Source: Verrucomicrobiales bacterium (lineage in GTDB: Bacteria; Verrucomicrobiota; Verrucomicrobiia; Verrucomicrobiales; SLCJ01). Taken from it: DNA of 29,374 nt. The notes under the pieces are model-generated. The model made no database searches, was not told where the DNA came from, and worked only from the letters and a program-made list of their open reading frames with translations. This document shows positions 22,228 through 29,092 of the stretch, piece after piece. Where the stretch lies: assembly GCA_007125835.1 (NCBI GenBank), contig SLCJ01000140.1, positions 1 to 29,374 on the forward strand, in the 5' to 3' direction. Position 1 is the first letter of the stretch; each line of letters begins with the position of its first letter. A program made the position numbers and the translations under genes.

Positions 22228-23879
22228 TCATGGCGCAACGCCTGCAGGATGTTCACCGAATGCTTGCCAATGCGCTCCATCTGGCCAAGCATGTCAATCG
22301 CCAGCATTTCCGCCTTGATGGCATCCCCCTCCATCTGCATGCGCCGCATCGACTCCTTGCGCAGTCGCTTCCGAGACGACTCGATCAACGATTCCAACTG
22401 CAGGGCCGTCTCCATGTCGGCTGCCGTCACACGCCGCGGCAAGCAGCCCGACCAGAAGTCAATAAACTGAATCACCACTCCGGTAAACTCTTTCATCTTC
22501 TCCACCATGTCCGGTGGAAGTTCCCGGTTTTTCTTGCTCCGGCGGCCCGCCAGCTGGACCAGCCGGTTGCCGCAGTCACACATGTCCTCAAGCTCCGCGA
22601 TCACACGCAGCAACGCCGACACGCGAAGCATCGAACCCTCGCTCAACCGGCCTGCCGAGCATTCAATAAGGTAATTGGTCACTCGCAGCGCCAAGGCGTC
22701 GCTCTGCTTCTCGATCCTCCGCAGCTCGGCCACGCGCTTCTTCATCTCCGGCCCAGGATTCTCAAACACCTCGCCAAATCCAGCCACAAGCGCCCGCGCG
22801 TGTCCCGCCAGCACTCGAACGTCCCGCTCGGCCTCGGCCAAATTGATCTCCGAGGTTTGCGGCATGGTCGCCATCTGATAGCTGATCGGACCGCCATCCA
22901 CCGGCTGGCGACCCCGGATCACCCGCGTGGCCAAATCGGCGAGGCGCGGCACAAAGCCAATGACCAAAAGAATGTTGATCGTGTTAAACAACGTGTGGAA
23001 GGCCGCCATGTGAAAGGGCAGGCGCATCGGATCCGAGGAATCCCCGGGCACAATCGCATCCACCAGAGCAGTGAGCGGACCAAACAGCGCAATCGCCCAG
23101 ATCACGCCGAAAATGTTGAACACAAAGTGCGCGAACGCAGCACGCTTGGCATTCACGTTCCCAGCCAATGCCGCCAGATTGGCGGTGATCGTGGTGCCCA
23201 CGTTCTCCCCCAGAATGATCGCCGCCGCCGAGGGGTAGTCAATCCAACCCTTGAATGCCATCGTCAAGGTGATCGCCCCCGCCACCGAGGACGATTGGAC
23301 CGCAACCGTCAGCACCGCCCCGAAAGCGAAGAAAAACAACACCGACACAATGCCGCGGTCCGTGAAACCGGTCACAAACTCGAAAATCTCGGGATTCTCG
23401 TCGATCGAAGGCACCGAGTCCTTCAGCAGGAGCAAGCCGAGAAAAAGGATCCCGAAACCCACAAGGCACTCACCCGCGTCCCGCACCTTGGCATTTTTGA
23501 TGAACAACAAGGGAAAACCAATGCCGATGATCGGCAGCGCCACCGAGCTGACACTGAATTTGAACCCGAGGAATGAAATGATCCAGAAGGTCGTAGTGGT
23601 TCCCAGATTGGCCCCGAGAATCATCCCCACCGATTCAACCAAAGTCAGCAGCCCCGCATTGACAAAACCCACAATCATCACCGTACTGGCCGACGACGAC
23701 TGAACCAGGCAGGTGACCAAAAACCCACTGCCCATCGCCCGCACCCGGTCGCCCGTCATCACTTGGATCATCCCGCGCAGCTTCTCACCCGAGAGCTTCT
23801 GCAACGCCTCGCTCATCACCCTCATTCCAAAGAGGAACATTCCAAGGCTGCCTAAGATCGCGAGAAGTGTGCCGAACAT
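22221..23879 (-). CDS. Na/Pi-cotransporter II-related protein (NptA/YjbB type)
   Basis: A 552-residue inner-membrane protein. The N-terminal 340 residues contain two inverted PNaS repeats with the hallmark QSSS motifs: CLVQSSSASTVMIVGFVNAG and VAVQSSSVAGAITL. The matching ILGANLGTTTT and ILGENVGTTITANLAAL segments are also present. The C-terminal 200 residues form a helical PhoU-like domain (RVAELRRIEKQSDALALRV, LLRVIAELEDMCDCGNRLVQ). Such proteins carry sodium-coupled phosphate and, in some bacteria, prevent overload. The ATG at 23879 begins the first helix. A TTG at 23894 is possible. The gene ends inside lnt on the other strand. Confidence 0.9.
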   Translation of the reverse strand: MFGTLLAILGSLGMFLFGMRVMSEALQKLSGEKLRGMIQVMTGDRVRAMGSGFLVTCLVQSSSASTVMIVGFVNAGLLTLVESVGMILGANLGTTTTFWIISFLGFKFSVSSVALPIIGIGFPLLFIKNAKVRDAGECLVGFGILFLGLLLLKDSVPSIDENPEIFEFVTGFTDRGIVSVLFFFAFGAVLTVAVQSSSVAGAITLTMAFKGWIDYPSAAAIILGENVGTTITANLAALAGNVNAKRAAFAHFVFNIFGVIWAIALFGPLTALVDAIVPGDSSDPMRLPFHMAAFHTLFNTINILLVIGFVPRLADLATRVIRGRQPVDGGPISYQMATMPQTSEINLAEAERDVRVLAGHARALVAGFGEVFENPGPEMKKRVAELRRIEKQSDALALRVTNYLIECSAGRLSEGSMLRVSALLRVIAELEDMCDCGNRLVQLAGRRSKKNRELPPDMVEKMKEFTGVVIQFIDFWSGCLPRRVTAADMETALQLESLIESSRKRLRKESMRRMQMEGDAIKAEMLAIDMLGQMERIGKHSVNILQALRHDH

Positions 23880-23999
23880 GGTGTCGAGTTGCAAGGATCA
23901 AAAATCCGCCCGCAACAATATCGCCACATGGCCACCGCGCCAGTATGGTTTCAGCCTGCGCCCGCAGCCTACATCGAACCCAATGGTACCGATCCGCCC

Positions 24000-24049
24000 A
24001 AAAAAAAGCGGCACCACCGGACAAAGCCGGGGTGCCGCTGGGGGTTTTT
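24000..24049 (-). terminator. Intrinsic terminator of glutamine synthetase gene (possibly bidirectional)
   Basis: A stem of AGCGGCACC (24007-24015) with GGTGCCGCT (24031-24039), extended by CCGG/CCGG around a bulged A, has a 6-nt loop. On the minus strand it is followed by eight T (complement of 24000-24007). It lies about 60 nt beyond the glutamine synthetase stop. The plus side has only GGGGG then TTTTT (24040-24049). Confidence 0.85.
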
Positions 24050-24097
24050 CCGCCGCCATCCCAAGCAAGGGAAGGCTGGCGGTATGGTCATGGTCTC

Positions 24098-25117
24098 TCA
24101 GGAGGTCGGCACTTCGCTGATCGTCTTCAGAATCCGGCTCGCAATCTGATACGGATCGCCCTGGGAATTGGGACGGCGGTCCTCCAGATACCCCTTGTAG
24201 CCGGCGTTCTTGAACGCATGCGGCACACGAATCGACGACCCGCGGTCAGCCAATCCGTAGGTGAACTTGTCAATCGACTGCGTCTCGTGAAGGCCGGTCA
24301 GGCGAAGGTGGTTCTCTGGACCATACACCGCAATGTGCTCGTCCATACGCTTCTGGAAAGCGGCCATCAGCGACTCGAAATACTCCTTGCCTCCGACCTC
24401 GCGCATATACTTGGTCGAGAAATTGCAGTGCATCCCGGAACCATTCCAGTCGCCGCGGATGGGCTTGCAGTGGAACTCGACATCCACGCCATACTTCTCA
24501 CACAAGCGCACAAGGATGTAGCGGGCCACCCAGATCTGGTCGGCCGCCGTGCGCGAGCCCTTGCCAAACACCTGGAATTCCCACTGCCCCTTGGCCACCT
24601 CAGCATTGATTCCCTCATGATTAATCCCTGCATCCAGGCAGATGTCGAGGTGCTCCTCGACAATCTCACGCGCCAGTTCCCCGATATTCTTGAAGCCAGC
24701 CCCACAGTAATATTCACCCTGCGGCCCGGGAAAGCCGTCAGACGGAAACCCAATCGGCTTGCCATGCTGGAACAGGAAATACTCCTGCTCAAAGCCAAAC
24801 CAGGCATCGGGATCATCAAGAATCGGCGCACGCGTATTCGAAGGATGCGGGGTCTCGCAGTCCGGAAGCATCACCTCACTCATCACGAGCAGACCATTGC
24901 GACGCGTCGGGTCCGGGAAAAAAGCCACCGGCTTGAGCATACAGTCCGAGTCGCCACCGTCAGCTTGCAGCGTCGAGCTGCCATCAAATCCCCAGATCGG
25001 AAGATCCTCAAGCTTGGGAAACTCCTCAAACTCAAGAATCTTCGTTTTGCTTCGCAGGTTCGGCACAGGGGTGTAGCCGTCCAGCCAGATGTATTCCGCT
25101 TTGTATTTGGTTGACAT
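24098..25117 (-). CDS. glnII: Glutamine synthetase type II (eukaryote-like, GlnII)
   Basis: The enzyme makes glutamine from glutamate, ammonia and ATP. The 339-residue length and the motifs mark GSII, not the longer GSI: YIWLDGYTPVPNLRSKTKIL, LPIWGFDGSSTLQADGG, WFGFEQEYFLF, EYYCGAGFKNIG, INHEGINAEVAKGQWEFQV, KPIRGDWNGSGMHCNFSTKY, RGSSIRVPHAF and YLEDRRPNSQGDPY. GSII lacks the adenylylation tyrosine of GSI, so control is likely transcriptional. The upstream in-frame TTG would add 28 unrelated residues, so MSTKYKAE at 25117 is the start. A sigma-54-like promoter lies about 60 nt upstream and a strong terminator follows. GSII occurs in eukaryotes and scattered bacteria. Confidence 0.95.
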   Translation of the reverse strand: MSTKYKAEYIWLDGYTPVPNLRSKTKILEFEEFPKLEDLPIWGFDGSSTLQADGGDSDCMLKPVAFFPDPTRRNGLLVMSEVMLPDCETPHPSNTRAPILDDPDAWFGFEQEYFLFQHGKPIGFPSDGFPGPQGEYYCGAGFKNIGELAREIVEEHLDICLDAGINHEGINAEVAKGQWEFQVFGKGSRTAADQIWVARYILVRLCEKYGVDVEFHCKPIRGDWNGSGMHCNFSTKYMREVGGKEYFESLMAAFQKRMDEHIAVYGPENHLRLTGLHETQSIDKFTYGLADRGSSIRVPHAFKNAGYKGYLEDRRPNSQGDPYQIASRILKTISEVPTS

Positions 25118-25177
25118 GTTTTTTTCAGGATATGGTTTGGGTTCTCTACCGAAAATGGTCGGCAGACCCCCACACAA

Positions 25178-25193
25178 AGCAGGAAGCATGCCA
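25178..25193 (-). promoter_or_regulatory. Possible sigma-54 promoter of glnII
   Basis: On the minus strand TGGCAT-N5-CTGCT has the invariant GG and GC spaced by exactly 10 nt and fits TGGCAC-N5-TTGCW at 9 of 11 positions. It would start transcription about 50 nt before the glnII ATG. Nitrogen genes are classic sigma-54 targets. No enhancer-binding site was recognised. Confidence 0.4.
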
Positions 25194-25231
25194 ACTTTCA
25201 ACCTGTTTTCCCTCTCTCTCTTTCTCCTTCT

Positions 25232-25281
25232 CCTTCTTTCTATGCCGCCTTCTTTCTATGCCCGCCTTCTTTCTATGCCTG
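25232..25281. repeat. Tandem repeat, three units of 16-17 nt
   Basis: The unit CCTTCTTTCTATGCC(C/T)G occurs at 25232-25247 (one base shorter), 25248-25264 and 25265-25281. It follows a CT-rich run (about 25204-25231). On the minus strand it lies upstream of the putative glnII promoter. It could vary in copy number by slippage. Confidence 0.8.
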
Positions 25282-25302
25282 CCAAATTTTTGTTGCGGGG
25301 AA

Positions 25303-25340
25303 AATCGATGCCGAAATCGGGATCGGGATCGAAATCGATC
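25303..25340. repeat. GATCG/AAATCG low-complexity palindromic stretch
   Basis: Reiterated ATCG units (ATCGAT, GAAATCGG, GATCGG twice, GAAATCGAT) form an imperfect palindrome bounded by ATCGAT on both sides. I regard it as an intergenic repeat of a type frequent in Verrucomicrobiota; that attribution is from general knowledge. Confidence 0.55.
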
Positions 25341-25359
25341 TGTAGGAACGCCAACCAGT

Positions 25360-25382
25360 GGGGGCGGTTTGAAACCGCCCCC
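25360..25382. repeat. REP-like GC palindrome, copy 2
   Basis: An 11-bp perfect stem (GGGGGCGGTTT and its complement) surrounds a single central G. It is nearly the same as the palindrome at 1651-1675. No T-tract follows, and the site is between two divergent genes, so termination is not its role. Confidence 0.7.
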
Positions 25383-25402
25383 CAACCATCTCACCCATGT
25401 TC

Positions 25403-25447
25403 TGATCTCACTGATCTCACTGATCTCACTGATCACCGATCACCGAC
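25403..25447. repeat. TGATCTCAC tandem repeat
   Basis: Three exact 9-nt units (25403-25411, 25412-25420, 25421-25429) are followed by a degenerate run built of GATCACC (25431-25445). The units are direct repeats without spacers. Confidence 0.8.
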
Positions 25448-25552
25448 CACTCCGCACTTGCCACTCGTGCCTGAACCCTGAATACTTCCCACTGAAAAAC
25501 TTCCTCCCCCCCTCCCCTTGACCACACTCCCCTCCTCCCCCATGTTCTGACC

Positions 25553-27256
25553 ATGTCCGACACATCCACGCGCCCCCATTCCTCCAAAGTCGTCGACGGC
25601 CCCGACCGCGCTCCCAGCCGCGCCATGCTGCACGCCGTCGGCTTCAAACGCGAGGATTTTTCCAAACCAAAGGTCGGGATCGCCTCCACATGGAGCATGG
25701 TCACCCCCTGCAACATGCACATAGACACCCTCGCCCGCGAATCATGCAAAGGCGTCGACGCCGCCGGCGGCAAGGGCGTGATCTTCGGCACCATCACCAT
25801 CTCCGATGGCATCTCCATGGGCACCGAAGGCATGAAATACTCCATGGTCTCCCGCGAAGTCATCGCCGACAGCATCGAAACTGTTGTCGGATGCGAGGGC
25901 ATGGACGGCTTCGTCGCCATCGGCGGATGCGATAAAAACATGCCCGGCTGCATGATGGCCATGGCTCGCCTCAACCGCCCCTCGGTTTTCGTCTACGGCG
26001 GCACCATCCTCCCAGGCTGCCATGACGACCAGGAACTCGACATCGTCTCCGTTTTCGAAGCCGTCGGCAAACACGCCAAGGGAGAACTCGACGACGAAGG
26101 CCTACGCACCATCGAGGAAAAAGCCATCCCCGGCGCAGGCTCCTGCGGTGGCCTCTACACTGCCAACACCATGGCCAGCGCCATCGAAGCCATGGGCATG
26201 AGCCTCCCAAACAGTTCCGCCCAGGCCGCCATCGGCAATGCCAAACGCATGGACAGCCACGACGCCGGCGCCGCCGTGGTCGAGATGATACGCAAAGGCA
26301 TCAAACCCTCCGACATCCTCTGCCGCGAGGCCATGGAAAACGCAATCACCCTCGTCATTGCCCTCGGTGGCTCCACCAATGCCGTGCTCCACCTCCTCGC
26401 CATCGCCCACACCGCCGGCATCCCCCTGGATCTCGACGACTTCACCCGCATCGGTGCCAAAGTCCCCGTGCTCGCCGACGTGAAACCCAGCGGCAAATAC
26501 TTCATGAACGATCTCGTTAAGATCGGCGGCACGCTCCCGCTGATCAAAATGCTCGAAGCCGAAGGCCTCTGGCACAGCGGCTGCCTCACCGTCACCGGAC
26601 GCACATGGGGCGAAAATCTCGCCAAGATCCAAGCCCAATACCCGGAAGGCCAAACCGTCATCCGCAGCTTCGACAACCCGGTCAAGCCCAACAGCCACCT
26701 CGTCATCCTCCGCGGCAACCTCGCCCCCGAAGGAGCCGTCGCCAAAATCAGCGGCAAGGAAGGCGAACGCTTCGAAGGCAAAGCCCGCGTCTTCGACTCC
26801 GAGGAAGAAGGCATGACCGCCATCCTCGGCGGACAGATCCAGAAAGGCGACGTCATCGTCATCCGCCGCGAAGGCCCCAAAGGCGGCCCCGGCATGAGGG
26901 AAATGCTCGGCCCCACCAGCGCCGTTATGGGACAAGGACTCGGCAAAGACGTCGCCCTCATCACCGACGGACGCTTCTCCGGCGGCAGCCACGGATTTGT
27001 CGTCGGCCACATCACACCAGAAGCACACGTCGGCGGACCCATCGCCCTCGTCCGCGATGGCGACCCCATCACCATCGACGCAGTATCCCGCGAAATCACA
27101 CTCGGCATCTCCGATCAAGAACTCGAAAACCGGCGAGCCCAATGGACACCAGCCGCCCCGCGCTACACCTACGGCGTGCTCGGCAAATTCGCCGCCCTCT
27201 GCACGTCGGCCAGCCAAGGTGCCGTCACCGACAAAGACCTCATCTCACGACTGTGA
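25553..27256 (+). CDS. ilvD: Dihydroxy-acid dehydratase
   Basis: The enzyme dehydrates dihydroxy acids to the 2-keto acids that precede valine, isoleucine and pantothenate. The 567-residue protein has the Fe-S and Mg sites of the family: Cys53 (TPCNMH), Cys126 in GGCDKNMPGC with the adjacent Lys128 that is carbamoylated in known structures, and Cys198 in GAGSCGGLYTANTM. Later blocks include GGSTNAVLHLLAIA, GRTWGENLAKI and TDGRFSGGSHGFVVGHITPEA. Three conserved cysteines and a length near 560 suit the [2Fe-2S] branch, but cluster type is an inference. The stop overlaps the NUDIX gene start by one base (TGATG). Codon use is strongly C-ending. Confidence 0.97.
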   Translation: MSDTSTRPHSSKVVDGPDRAPSRAMLHAVGFKREDFSKPKVGIASTWSMVTPCNMHIDTLARESCKGVDAAGGKGVIFGTITISDGISMGTEGMKYSMVSREVIADSIETVVGCEGMDGFVAIGGCDKNMPGCMMAMARLNRPSVFVYGGTILPGCHDDQELDIVSVFEAVGKHAKGELDDEGLRTIEEKAIPGAGSCGGLYTANTMASAIEAMGMSLPNSSAQAAIGNAKRMDSHDAGAAVVEMIRKGIKPSDILCREAMENAITLVIALGGSTNAVLHLLAIAHTAGIPLDLDDFTRIGAKVPVLADVKPSGKYFMNDLVKIGGTLPLIKMLEAEGLWHSGCLTVTGRTWGENLAKIQAQYPEGQTVIRSFDNPVKPNSHLVILRGNLAPEGAVAKISGKEGERFEGKARVFDSEEEGMTAILGGQIQKGDVIVIRREGPKGGPGMREMLGPTSAVMGQGLGKDVALITDGRFSGGSHGFVVGHITPEAHVGGPIALVRDGDPITIDAVSREITLGISDQELENRRAQWTPAAPRYTYGVLGKFAALCTSASQGAVTDKDLISRL

Positions 27257-27804
27257 TGGGTGGCCCCTCCCAACCCAACCCGCCCATCCCGCGCCTCTGC
27301 CGCGATATCAACTGGACCGCTTGGCAGCCGCGCATGCGCGCCACCCTGCTCTTCCTCCACTGCCCGAACCGTGGATTTCTCCTCATCGAGAAAAAACGCG
27401 GACTCGGCGCGGGTAAGGTCAACGCACCAGGCGGCAAAATCGACCCCGGCGAAACCCCGGCCCAATGCGCCATACGCGAAACCCAGGAGGAAGTCCGCCT
27501 CCACGCACGCAACCCGGTCGAAGTCGGCATACTCCACTTCCAGTTCACCGACGGTCTCTCCATCCGCTGCCATGTCTTCCGCAGCTCGGAATTCTCCGGC
27601 ACCCCAGAGGAAACCCCCGAAGCCAATCCCTTCTGGTGCCCCATCGATAAACTCCCCTACCACCGCATGTGGCAGGACGACACCATCTGGCTGCCCACCC
27701 TCATCCAAGGCACCTCCTTCAACGGCTTCTTCATCTTCGAACACGAAACCATGCTCGACCACACCCTCCAAACCACCCACCCCATCCTCCCACCCCTCCA
27801 CTAA
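27256..27804 (+). CDS. MTH1-like NUDIX hydrolase (8-oxo-dGTP diphosphatase)
   Basis: A 182-residue nucleotide-pool sanitiser. The Nudix box runs from Gly60 to Leu82 (GKIDPGE, then AIRETQEEV, metal ligands E75, E78, E79); the usual Gly after EE is Arg. Outside the box it resembles eukaryotic MTH1/NUDT1 more than E. coli MutT. GAGKVNAPGGK holds the Asn33 equivalent, and RMWQDDTIWLPTLI keeps the equivalents of Trp117, Asp119 and Asp120 that read oxidised purines. SFNGFFIFEHETMLDHTL parallels the MTH1 end. The start ATG 27256 shares a base with the ilvD stop. The frame stays open far upstream inside ilvD, but that part is not real coding. DHAD clusters are oxidation-sensitive, so a shared oxidative context is possible. 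Confidence 0.9.
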   Translation: MGGPSQPNPPIPRLCRDINWTAWQPRMRATLLFLHCPNRGFLLIEKKRGLGAGKVNAPGGKIDPGETPAQCAIRETQEEVRLHARNPVEVGILHFQFTDGLSIRCHVFRSSEFSGTPEETPEANPFWCPIDKLPYHRMWQDDTIWLPTLIQGTSFNGFFIFEHETMLDHTLQTTHPILPPLH

Positions 27805-27807
27805 AAA

Positions 27808-27875
27808 CCGAGAATTCTCGGCCTGGCCAAGAATTTTGGTTACACATATGTATAATGGCCAGGCCGATTTTTTTT
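27808..27875 (+). terminator. Hairpin with T-run after the NUDIX gene, within a nest of competing palindromes
   Basis: A 12-bp perfect stem, TCGGCCTGGCCA (27818-27829) with its complement (27856-27867), has a 26-nt loop and is followed by eight T (27868-27875), so it can end the ilvD-NUDIX transcript. The same DNA also contains a perfect 14-bp palindrome CCGAGAATTCTCGG (27808-27821). A 23-nt near-perfect palindrome at about 27813-27835 reuses the first arm as well. The three folds exclude each other. Confidence 0.65.
27851..27856 (+). promoter_or_regulatory. Possible -10 box of the transposase gene inside the hairpin loop
   Basis: TATAAT, preceded directly by ATG/TG, sits at the end of the hairpin loop, 55 nt before the transposase ATG. 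No good -35 is at the proper distance, so it would act as an extended -10 type. If used, the RNA would begin within the second arm of the hairpin. Confidence 0.35.
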
Positions 27876-27910
27876 GATTGCGTTTTTTGGTTGTGGGGGT
27901 ATTTTGTGGC

Positions 27911-28918
27911 ATGCTAAGGCCGAGAGCGCTTGCCGAGCCCGGGCGGCCGGGGTTGTATCACGTGTGTTCGCGGGTCGTGGACCGGCGGGTGATTTTTGGT
28001 GGGCGTGAGCGGCGCAAGTTCATGGGCATGATCAAAGGCGGGGCCGTATTCGCTGGTGTGGAGGTGGTGAGTTGGTGCCTGATGGGCAACCACTTTCACC
28101 TTCTGGTGCGGATATCCCCTCTGGATCCGGAATCCCTGAGTGACGAGGAGGTGCTTGCACGCATGGAGCACATCTACCCCCCTACCAAGATGCGCCACTT
28201 CCGCGGGGTTTGGGACCGGATGGAGAGTGAGGAATCACGGAAAGTCTATCTTGCCCGCTTCCGCGCAAGGATGGGCAGATTGAGTGAGTTTGTGAAGACC
28301 CTCAAGCAGCGTTTTACGCAGTGGTTCAACCGGCGCACCAATCGCGAGGGCACGCTCTGGGAGGGGCGTTTCTTCAGCGTCATGCTGGCGCACAATGAGA
28401 GTGGGGACGGTGCCGGTCTCGGCGTTCTGGCCCGCTTTGTGGCGGGGTATATTGACCTGAATCCAGTTCGCGCCAAGGTGACTCACCACGCCGGCGACAG
28501 CAGTTGGAGCAGTTATGGTGCGGCTCTTCGGGGCGACAACGAGGCCCTTGAGGGCATGAAGGCGCTGTGGGGCCGGGATGCCACCGAGGATCTTGATGCC
28601 GCAGGGCTTGCAGCCATGCACGGACGAATGCTTGAGCGCGCTCTTTTTCGAGACACACAAGGTGCCGATGCCGGAAGCAGTCAGCCGATTTCAGAGTCCG
28701 GGGAGACCGCTCAAACCAGTCGGCGGCCGCGGTCAGACCCCGGCAGTCCGAGCGGGCCGCGAAGCGACAAGGAGTCGAGGGTGTCCTCTTTGGAGCCTGG
28801 GGAATGGGCTGAAGATCGTGTCGAGTCACGTTTATTCGCCCGGATGGGAATGCGATGCGAAGCCCTCACCCGGCGAAGGGTTTTGGGTCAAGGTTGGGTG
28901 AGAAGCCAAATCGAGTGA
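27911..28918 (+). CDS. REP-associated Y1 (HUH) transposase, RAYT-type
   Basis: Y1_Tnp enzymes cut and join single-stranded DNA at hairpins through a phosphotyrosine. This 335-residue protein has YHVCSRVVDRRVIF (about 16-29), the metal-binding HUH as G-N-H61-F-H63-L-L-V, then FVKTLKQRFTQWFNRR, EGTLWEGRFFSVML and GYIDLNPVRAKV. The Tyr180 in the last block aligns with the catalytic Tyr of E. coli TnpA-REP by my reading. All core parts are present, so it may be active. The start ATG 27911 is preferred to a TTG at 27878. Residues 250-335 form a Ser/Pro/Arg-rich tail with no recognised domain. It is a single gene with no accessory insertion-sequence genes, as usual for RAYTs, and the palindromes just upstream are candidate substrates. 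Confidence 0.9.
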   Translation: MLRPRALAEPGRPGLYHVCSRVVDRRVIFGGRERRKFMGMIKGGAVFAGVEVVSWCLMGNHFHLLVRISPLDPESLSDEEVLARMEHIYPPTKMRHFRGVWDRMESEESRKVYLARFRARMGRLSEFVKTLKQRFTQWFNRRTNREGTLWEGRFFSVMLAHNESGDGAGLGVLARFVAGYIDLNPVRAKVTHHAGDSSWSSYGAALRGDNEALEGMKALWGRDATEDLDAAGLAAMHGRMLERALFRDTQGADAGSSQPISESGETAQTSRRPRSDPGSPSGPRSDKESRVSSLEPGEWAEDRVESRLFARMGMRCEALTRRRVLGQGWVRSQIE

Positions 28919-29092
28919 GAAGCCTGCAGGCGGAGGCTGTTCACGGAGTCATGGAAATGGGGCGACGATTCCAGGCGCTGGCAGAGACAACGCTTAGCGA
29001 AAAAAAGGAGAGATCAGCGAGCAAACAGTCGATCCGTGGTTTGCCCGATTTGCTCCGCCCGCCATACATCATACCTCTATCTCGCAAAAATC

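Larger units (their letters stand above)
25118..25552. other. Repeat-rich divergent spacer between glnII and ilvD
   Basis: About 435 bp without a gene. It holds a sigma-54-like site for glnII, a pyrimidine-rich tract, a threefold 16-17-nt tandem repeat, a GATCG-rich stretch, a REP-like palindrome and a TGATCTCAC tandem. No clear sigma-70 promoter for ilvD was recognised. A TTGACC at 25518 is too close to the start to pair with a usable -10. Confidence 0.6.

Noticed and set aside
22224..23576. Plus-strand open frame of 450 codons opposite the Na/Pi gene
   Set aside because: It is a His/Arg/Gln-rich shadow with no recognisable family, while the minus strand has clear QSSS motifs.
25403..25447. 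CRISPR-like array
   Set aside because: Units of 9 nt are adjacent with no spacers and no cas genes are near, so it is a simple tandem repeat.
26102..27217. Minus-strand open frame of 371 codons opposite ilvD
   Set aside because: The composition (Ala/Gly/Asp/Phe-rich) is the mirror of strongly C-ending ilvD codons and shows no domain.
26605..27255. Long open frame upstream of the NUDIX start, giving a 399-residue protein
   Set aside because: It lies in another frame inside ilvD and reads as Arg/Pro/His-rich shadow text. The NUDIX similarity begins only after the ATG at 27256.
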